From assembly GCA_963422565.1 (NCBI GenBank), contig OY730228.1, forward strand, positions 186,001 to 250,000: a stretch of DNA of 64,000 bases. The letters run 5' to 3'. This stretch comes from G963422565 sp963422565 (GTDB taxonomy: Bacteria; Pseudomonadota; Alphaproteobacteria; MPNO01). The translations under genes and the position numbers were made by a program. Below are positions 59,305 to 64,000 of this stretch, piece after piece (the stretch's first letter is position 1; every line of letters begins with the position of its first letter). The notes below the pieces were generated by a model, which saw nothing but the letters and a program-made list of their open reading frames with translations, did not search any database and was not told where the DNA came from.

Positions 59305-60753
59305 GTGACTCGGCGCAACGACGAGATCCAGACCGATCTCCGCGCCTTTCTCGACGCGGTCTCCGCGAGCGGCGAGGTGAGGCATGTCCCCGGCGCCCAT
59401 TGGGACCGCGAGATCGGCGCCGTCACCGAGCTGCTCTACCGCGAGAGGGTGGACAAGGCGCCGCTGCTTCTGTTCGACCGGGTGCCGGGCTATCCCAAGG
59501 GCATGCGCTGTCTCTACGGGATGCTCGCCTCTCCGCTCAGGCTGGCGCTGGCCCTCGGTCTGGATCGAACGCAGTCGGGCGACCGGCGGGCGATGCTCGA
59601 CGCCTATCGGCGGAGGATCAAGGCGCACGACCCGATTCCGCCGCGCTGCGTCGAGACCGGCCCCGTGTTGGAGAACATCGACCGGGACGAGGAGGTCGAT
59701 CTCCTGAAGTTTCCGGTTCCGATCCATCACGAGCAGGATGGCGGACGCTATATCGGCACGGCCTGCGGCGTCGTCACCCGCGATCCCGACAGCGGCCGGA
59801 TCAATGTCGGCACCTACAGGGTGCAGGTGAACGGGAAAGACCTAGCCACCTCCTATATCTCCAACGGGAAGCAGGGCCGCATCCACCGCGACAAGTATCT
59901 CGCCGCCGGCAGATCCTGCCCGATGGTCATCATCGTCGGGATCGACCCGGCGACCTATGTCGCGGCGCGCTACACTCTGTCCGATTCGATTCCCGAGTTC
60001 GACTGGGCTGGCGGGCTGGCGGGCCGCGCCGTCGATTGCGTCGCCGGCGAGCTCACGGGTCTGCCGTTTCCCGCCAACTCGGAGATCGTCCTCGAGGGCG
60101 AGGTCTCGCCCGAGGAGACCGCGATGGAGGGTCCGTTCGGCGAGTGGACCGGCTATTACGCCGGCGCCGCCAGGGAGGAGCCGCTGCTCCGCATCAAGCG
60201 CGTATATTACCGCAACGATCCGATCCTGACCTGCGCGGCGAGTCAGAAGCCGCCCCATTCCCATCTGTTCGAGCGGTGCTTCATCCGATCGGCCGGTCTG
60301 CTCGACTCTCTGGAGGGCGCCGGCATCCCGGACGTGAAGGGCGTCTGGGTCCATCAGGGGGGCGCCGGCCGCACCTTCGTGGCGATCGCGATCAAGCAGC
60401 GCTATTTCGGCCACGCCAACCAGGTCGGGCTGGTCGCCTCCCAGGTCAACCCGACCGGCTATGTGGGGCGCTACGTGGTCGTCGTGGACGACGACATCGA
60501 CCCGACCGACATCCACGACGTGATCTGGGCGATGGGGACGCGATCGGATCCGAAGACGGACTTCACGATTCTCGACCGCAACTGGTCGTCGCGGCTCGAC
60601 ACCATGGTGACCGACGAGCGGCTCTACAACTCGCGCGTGGTGATCGACGCCTGTATTCCGTTCGAGCGGCTGGACAGCTTTCCGAGTGTCGCGCAGACCT
60701 CGCCCGAGCTCGCCGCCGAGATGCGTCGGAAGTTCGCCGGCGCGTTTGACTGA
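59305..60753 (+). CDS. UbiD-family (prenylated-FMN) decarboxylase, second of a pair
   Basis: This 482-residue paralogue keeps the catalytic EGPFGEWTGYY (E275, E280) and INVGTYR. The N-terminus differs from its neighbour, and the GTG start gives TRRNDEIQTDLRAFL. Both contain RIHRDKY and IKQRYFGH-like blocks. They look like products of an old duplication kept side by side, perhaps as a hetero-oligomer or as two specificities. It converges on the SDR gene. Confidence 0.92.
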   Translation: MTRRNDEIQTDLRAFLDAVSASGEVRHVPGAHWDREIGAVTELLYRERVDKAPLLLFDRVPGYPKGMRCLYGMLASPLRLALALGLDRTQSGDRRAMLDAYRRRIKAHDPIPPRCVETGPVLENIDRDEEVDLLKFPVPIHHEQDGGRYIGTACGVVTRDPDSGRINVGTYRVQVNGKDLATSYISNGKQGRIHRDKYLAAGRSCPMVIIVGIDPATYVAARYTLSDSIPEFDWAGGLAGRAVDCVAGELTGLPFPANSEIVLEGEVSPEETAMEGPFGEWTGYYAGAAREEPLLRIKRVYYRNDPILTCAASQKPPHSHLFERCFIRSAGLLDSLEGAGIPDVKGVWVHQGGAGRTFVAIAIKQRYFGHANQVGLVASQVNPTGYVGRYVVVVDDDIDPTDIHDVIWAMGTRSDPKTDFTILDRNWSSRLDTMVTDERLYNSRVVIDACIPFERLDSFPSVAQTSPELAAEMRRKFAGAFD

Positions 60754-60768
60754 TCCGCGTCGGGCTTT

Positions 60769-61557
60769 TCACCCGAAATTGAGGCCTCCGTCGGCCTGGA
60801 TGATCTGGCCGGAGATGTAGGAGGCGTCTTCCGAGCAGAGGAACAGCATCGGCTTGGCGAGGTCCTCCAGCCGCGTCGAGCGCTTGACGACCTGCTGCAC
60901 GACGAAGCTCTCGAACATGTGCTCGGGCACCGACGGGCGTTCGATCTCCGTCCTGGTCACGCCGGGCCAGAACGTGTTCACGGTGATGTTCCATGGGCCG
61001 AGCTCGCGCGCCATCGACCGGGTCATCCCGATCACGGCGGATTTCGACGTGACGTAGTGGAGATAGTTCGGCGGCCCCGATCTGACCGTGCCGGATGTGA
61101 CGTTGACGATCCGCCCCCAGCGCGCCGCCTGCATCGCCGGGACCACGGCGCGCGCGCACAGGAACGCGCCCGTGACGTTCACGTCCATCGCGGCTTTCCA
61201 CTCGTCCACCGGCAGTTCCCAGAAGGGTGCCATGGTGATCCGCGAGAACAGGGCCGCATTGTTGATCAGGCAGTCTATGCGCCCGAAGGCGGTCAGCGTC
61301 CGCTCCGCCATCGCCAGGGTCTGGCCGGGGTCGCCGACATCGGTCTCGACGGCGAGCGCGCGGCCTCCCTTGGCTTCGATCTCGGCCTGGACGCGCGCGC
61401 CGTTTTCGCCGTCGACCTCGGCAATCACCGGGATCGCGCCCTGGGCCGCGAAATGATGCGCGTAGCCGCGCCCGATCGCCTGGCCGCCGCCGGTGATGAC
61501 GACCACGCGATCCCGCAGGCCGGCATGGGTCGCGGACATGTCGACATCGATATCCAT
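60769..61557 (-). CDS. Short-chain dehydrogenase/reductase
   Basis: This 262-residue SDR has the cofactor loop TGGGQAIGRG, the NNAA motif (INNAALF), the catalytic Tyr/Lys in YVTSKSAV with a Ser in VTSGTV, and a normal SGQIIQADGGLNFG end. GGAGGGA precedes the ATG. It would oxidise or reduce an alcohol/ketone with NAD(P). It converges on the UbiD pair and has no obvious partner. Confidence 0.94.
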   Translation of the reverse strand: MDIDVDMSATHAGLRDRVVVITGGGQAIGRGYAHHFAAQGAIPVIAEVDGENGARVQAEIEAKGGRALAVETDVGDPGQTLAMAERTLTAFGRIDCLINNAALFSRITMAPFWELPVDEWKAAMDVNVTGAFLCARAVVPAMQAARWGRIVNVTSGTVRSGPPNYLHYVTSKSAVIGMTRSMARELGPWNITVNTFWPGVTRTEIERPSVPEHMFESFVVQQVVKRSTRLEDLAKPMLFLCSEDASYISGQIIQADGGLNFG

Positions 61558-61766
61558 CCCGTCCCTCCGCCGTTGCTCCGAGACTATCCCATCCGAGCCG
61601 TTCGATCGAGGAGTGGAAGAGGCCGTCGTCGCAACCGACCGGATTCGCGTTCCGATGGAACCGCCGCCGTCACATCGCGGCTGCAAGACAGCCCCCGACA
61701 TCTCGCGTGGCCGGTACCAGAGGGGGAGCCGTTCAGCGGATCGAGATGCCGCGCCACATCCTATTC

Positions 61767-64000
61767 CTATCGGCGCCGCTTGCGTTTTCGGAGCCTTGAT
61801 GCATTCGCGGTGGAAGCGGCTTGCGTTCGCGGCTTGCGCAGGTTTCTCGTGTAGCCGCAGTCCGGGAAGTTCGAGCAGCCGAGGAAGCGGCCGAACTTGC
61901 CCATTCTGGCGTTCAGCCAGCCGTCGCAGACCGGGCAGGCCTCGATTGCCCCGCCGCAGTCGCGGCAGCGATAGGCCTCGCCGGACCTGACGGGAAGGCC
62001 GGTCCCGCAGCGGGGGCAGGAACGCGCCGTGTGCTCGCAGAGCGGAAAGTTCGAGCAGCCGTAGAAGACGTTGCCGCCGCGAGTGTTTTCCCGGCGTTCC
62101 AGCCGGCCGCCGGTGCATCGCGGGCAGGGTACGTCGCCCTTCGGCGGACGGCCGAATACCTCGACGTCGTATCCGCCGTCGATCAGCTCCGTCACGAACT
62201 CCGAAGGCGAGCCGCCGTCGGCAAGCAGGAAGACCTGCCGTCTCGCCCGGGTGAGGGCGACATAGAGCAGGCGCCGCTCCTCGGCGTTCGGATGGGCTTC
62301 GGGCGCCGCCAGAACGAGATCGAGTAGCGGGTCGTCGGCTATCTCGGCGGGGAACCCGTGCTTTCCCGAACACAATCCCAGGACCACCGCATAGTCGGCC
62401 TCCAGACCCTTCGAGCGGTGCACAGTCATCCAGGTGAAGCGAAGGCCGGGATACTGCTTCGGAAGCGCGTCCAGATTGCGGGGCCGCAGATGCCGGTAGC
62501 GGCCCAGCAGCAGCACCTCCGACGTTCCGTCGTGCCGGCGGGCATCCTTCGCGATCCGGTCGAGCGCCTCCTTCAGAAGCGAGAGATCCTGCTCGCCGGG
62601 GAGCCCGACATATACCGCAGGCCGGTCCGCCTTCCGCGTCGTGCGGACCGTCTTGCGGATTTGCGCCGGGTTGCGCAGCACGAAGTCGGTGGCGACCGCG
62701 GCGATGCGGTCGGCGCAACGGAAGGTGGTCGCGAGATCGATGCGCTCGAACGCGCCGAAACGGTCCCCGAACTCGCGCATGACGGCGATGTCCGAGCCGC
62801 CGAACCGGTAGATCGCCTGCCAGTCGTCGCCGACCGCGAACAGCTGCGCCCCCGGCGCGCTGTCGAGCAGCGCCTTCAGCAGCCGCGCGCGGGACGGCGA
62901 GATGTCCTGGAACTCGTCGACCAGAATGTATCCGAACGGGCTGCGGTAACGCCCGGTCTCCACCAGATCGGTCGCCCGGCCGATCATGTCGTGGAAGTCG
63001 ATCTCGCCCGAGCGGGCGAGCGTGTCCTGGTAGCGCTCGAAGATCGGCCGGAACACCGCAAGAAACACCTCCGCCCGCTTCCGGTCCGGGTGGCTGCGGG
63101 CGCGTTCGGCGATGTCGGCAAAGGACAGCCGGCTGCCCTTGAAGTGCTGCAGAAAGGTCGCGGCCAGCTGCGTGAACGGATCGATGCGGCCCTGTAGCTT
63201 GAGAACGGCAAACACTTCCTCGCGCGGGATCGGCGAAAGAGGCACGCCGTGGGTCGCGAGCTTCTCCGTCAGGTTGCGGAGCAGTTTGCCCTCGGCCTGT
63301 TCGTGACTGAAGGTTTCGATCAGGACGGTGCCGTGCCCGGCATGGACGCCGCGCTTCCAGTCCATCTCCTGCCGATACTGCTCCCGGTCGACGAACGGCG
63401 CCGCGTTCCCCGCGGCGTCGATCCCGAAATGCTCGATATAGATGCCGTGTTCGGGAAGATGGAAGTCGGGCTTGTACTGGCGCTTCTCCGAGGTCGCCAG
63501 GTCGTGCTCGTAGGGGGCTTCGTACGCGTAGGCGACGCCGTTGAGGTAGAGGAAGTTCGCGATCTCGCATTCCTCGAAGCTGCGGACGGTCTCGCCCTTC
63601 AGCGAGCGGATGTCGGACTTTCGGATATAGTCGTAATACTCGCCCCAGTTCCTGAACTCGTGCGCGCTCCTGTATGGCGCGAACCCTGTCTGGAGCCATT
63701 CGCGCAGCGTGGTCGGGAATTCGCGATCGGCGCGCAGATCGTCCACGATACCCTTGAGCAGATCGAACAGCGCGCGGTCGTTCTCCGCCGCCGCGGCGAG
63801 CGCCGGGCGCTTCCCTTCGGCCTCGCCGATGATCGCCATGCCGAGGCTGTGGAAGGTGCGCACCGTCACATCGCCGGCAGTCGCGGCGCCGAGGCGCTTG
63901 CGTATCCTCTCCTCCATCTCCTTGCGGGCGTCGTCCGCGAAGGCCAGCAACAGCAGTTCGGACGGCTTGCGATATCCCTTCCGGACGAGCCAGCCGGTCT
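61767..64000 (-). CDS. DNA helicase IV-like UvrD/Rep helicase with nuclease-like insertion and zinc ribbons, 5' end outside window
   Basis: At least 740 residues of a superfamily 1 helicase are visible. Motif Ia-like TVRTFHSLG, II DEFQD, III VGDDWQAIYRFGGSD, V TVHRSKGLEA and VI VALTRARR are present; the Walker A lies beyond the window. An insertion between Ia and II has YKPDFHL and IEHFGID, a PD-(D/E)xK-like pattern known from helicase IV relatives. The C-terminus has three topoisomerase-type zinc ribbons (for example CPRCTGG and YGCSNFPLCEHT). It should unwind recombination or repair intermediates. Confidence 0.92.
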   Translation of the reverse strand, partial: TGWLVRKGYRKPSELLLLAFADDARKEMEERIRKRLGAATAGDVTVRTFHSLGMAIIGEAEGKRPALAAAAENDRALFDLLKGIVDDLRADREFPTTLREWLQTGFAPYRSAHEFRNWGEYYDYIRKSDIRSLKGETVRSFEECEIANFLYLNGVAYAYEAPYEHDLATSEKRQYKPDFHLPEHGIYIEHFGIDAAGNAAPFVDREQYRQEMDWKRGVHAGHGTVLIETFSHEQAEGKLLRNLTEKLATHGVPLSPIPREEVFAVLKLQGRIDPFTQLAATFLQHFKGSRLSFADIAERARSHPDRKRAEVFLAVFRPIFERYQDTLARSGEIDFHDMIGRATDLVETGRYRSPFGYILVDEFQDISPSRARLLKALLDSAPGAQLFAVGDDWQAIYRFGGSDIAVMREFGDRFGAFERIDLATTFRCADRIAAVATDFVLRNPAQIRKTVRTTRKADRPAVYVGLPGEQDLSLLKEALDRIAKDARRHDGTSEVLLLGRYRHLRPRNLDALPKQYPGLRFTWMTVHRSKGLEADYAVVLGLCSGKHGFPAEIADDPLLDLVLAAPEAHPNAEERRLLYVALTRARRQVFLLADGGSPSEFVTELIDGGYDVEVFGRPPKGDVPCPRCTGGRLERRENTRGGNVFYGCSNFPLCEHTARSCPRCGTGLPVRSGEAYRCRDCGGAIEACPVCDGWLNARMGKFGRFLGCSNFPDCGYTRNLRKPRTQAASTANASRLRKRKRRR

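Noticed and set aside
1..64000. CRISPR array, phage, integron or intact insertion sequence
   Set aside because: No regularly spaced repeats, integrase, transposase with terminal repeats or attachment-site duplication were seen, including next to the two tRNA genes.

Overview
The window reads as a stretch of chromosome from a GC-rich, Gram-negative heterotroph, most likely an alphaproteobacterium of the Rhodospirillales/Rhizobiales type. The evidence is the coding density, the frequent 4-bp stop/start overlaps, two TRAP carriers and one Liv-type carrier, the form II molybdenum hydroxylase cluster, and solo tRNA genes with encoded CCA. No phage, plasmid, intact insertion sequence or CRISPR is visible. 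Both ends cut genes: a [2Fe-2S] subunit on the left and a helicase on the right.

1-13.7 kb: a + strand form II (S-L-M order) molybdenum hydroxylase with its maturation set (MoxR ATPase, VWA protein, XdhC split over two genes, a MoeA/MobA fusion). It converges on a - strand block of a small cytochrome c, an arylmalonate-decarboxylase-like protein, an isochorismatase-type amidase, a MATE exporter, an MFS exporter and a periplasmic cyclophilin. 13.8-18 kb: a dihydroxyphthalate-decarboxylase-like protein diverges from an operon of an Fe-S protein, a helix-turn-helix/adenylate-forming-enzyme-like fusion lacking its catalytic motifs, and an FAH hydrolase. 18-24.5 kb: a pentapeptide protein, tRNA-Gly, an archaeal-type (DUF120) riboflavin kinase homologue coupled to an enolase-superfamily enzyme, a metal-site-less FAH homologue, a Rieske protein with a small partner, a haloacid dehalogenase homologue, dapA and smpB. 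24.5-30.7 kb: a coiled-coil pseudogene, livKHMGF, and a wrecked luciferase-like monooxygenase gene.

31-38.3 kb: metallo-hydrolase, EamA transporter, an acyl-CoA dehydrogenase stub and a flavin monooxygenase, divergent from a glutathionyl-hydroquinone-reductase-like protein, then a TRAP carrier (dctPQM). 38.3-45.6 kb: an unusually tight - strand run of CopD-like protein, sulfurtransferase, PLP lyase, hisI, COG0523 GTPase and modABC, which looks like a sulfur/molybdenum supply unit for the molybdenum enzyme. 45.7-47.8 kb: a second, separate MoxR/VWA pair. 47.8-49.4 kb: 3-hydroxyanthranilate dioxygenase, a RidA protein, a small unknown and tRNA-Asn. 49.8-56 kb: an Rpn-family pseudogene, PrpF-like isomerase, FAH hydrolase and a second TRAP carrier. 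56.1-57.6 kb: EF-hand protein, ECF sigma factor and a likely anti-sigma factor. 57.7-64 kb: two tandem UbiD decarboxylases, an SDR dehydrogenase and a helicase IV-like protein.

The common theme is uptake and breakdown of aromatic or heterocyclic carboxylates, with molybdenum enzyme assembly. Apart from the ECF sigma factor and one embedded helix-turn-helix, no dedicated transcription factor was recognised. Five regions are clearly decayed (20.4, 25, 30.4, 38.6 and 50 kb).
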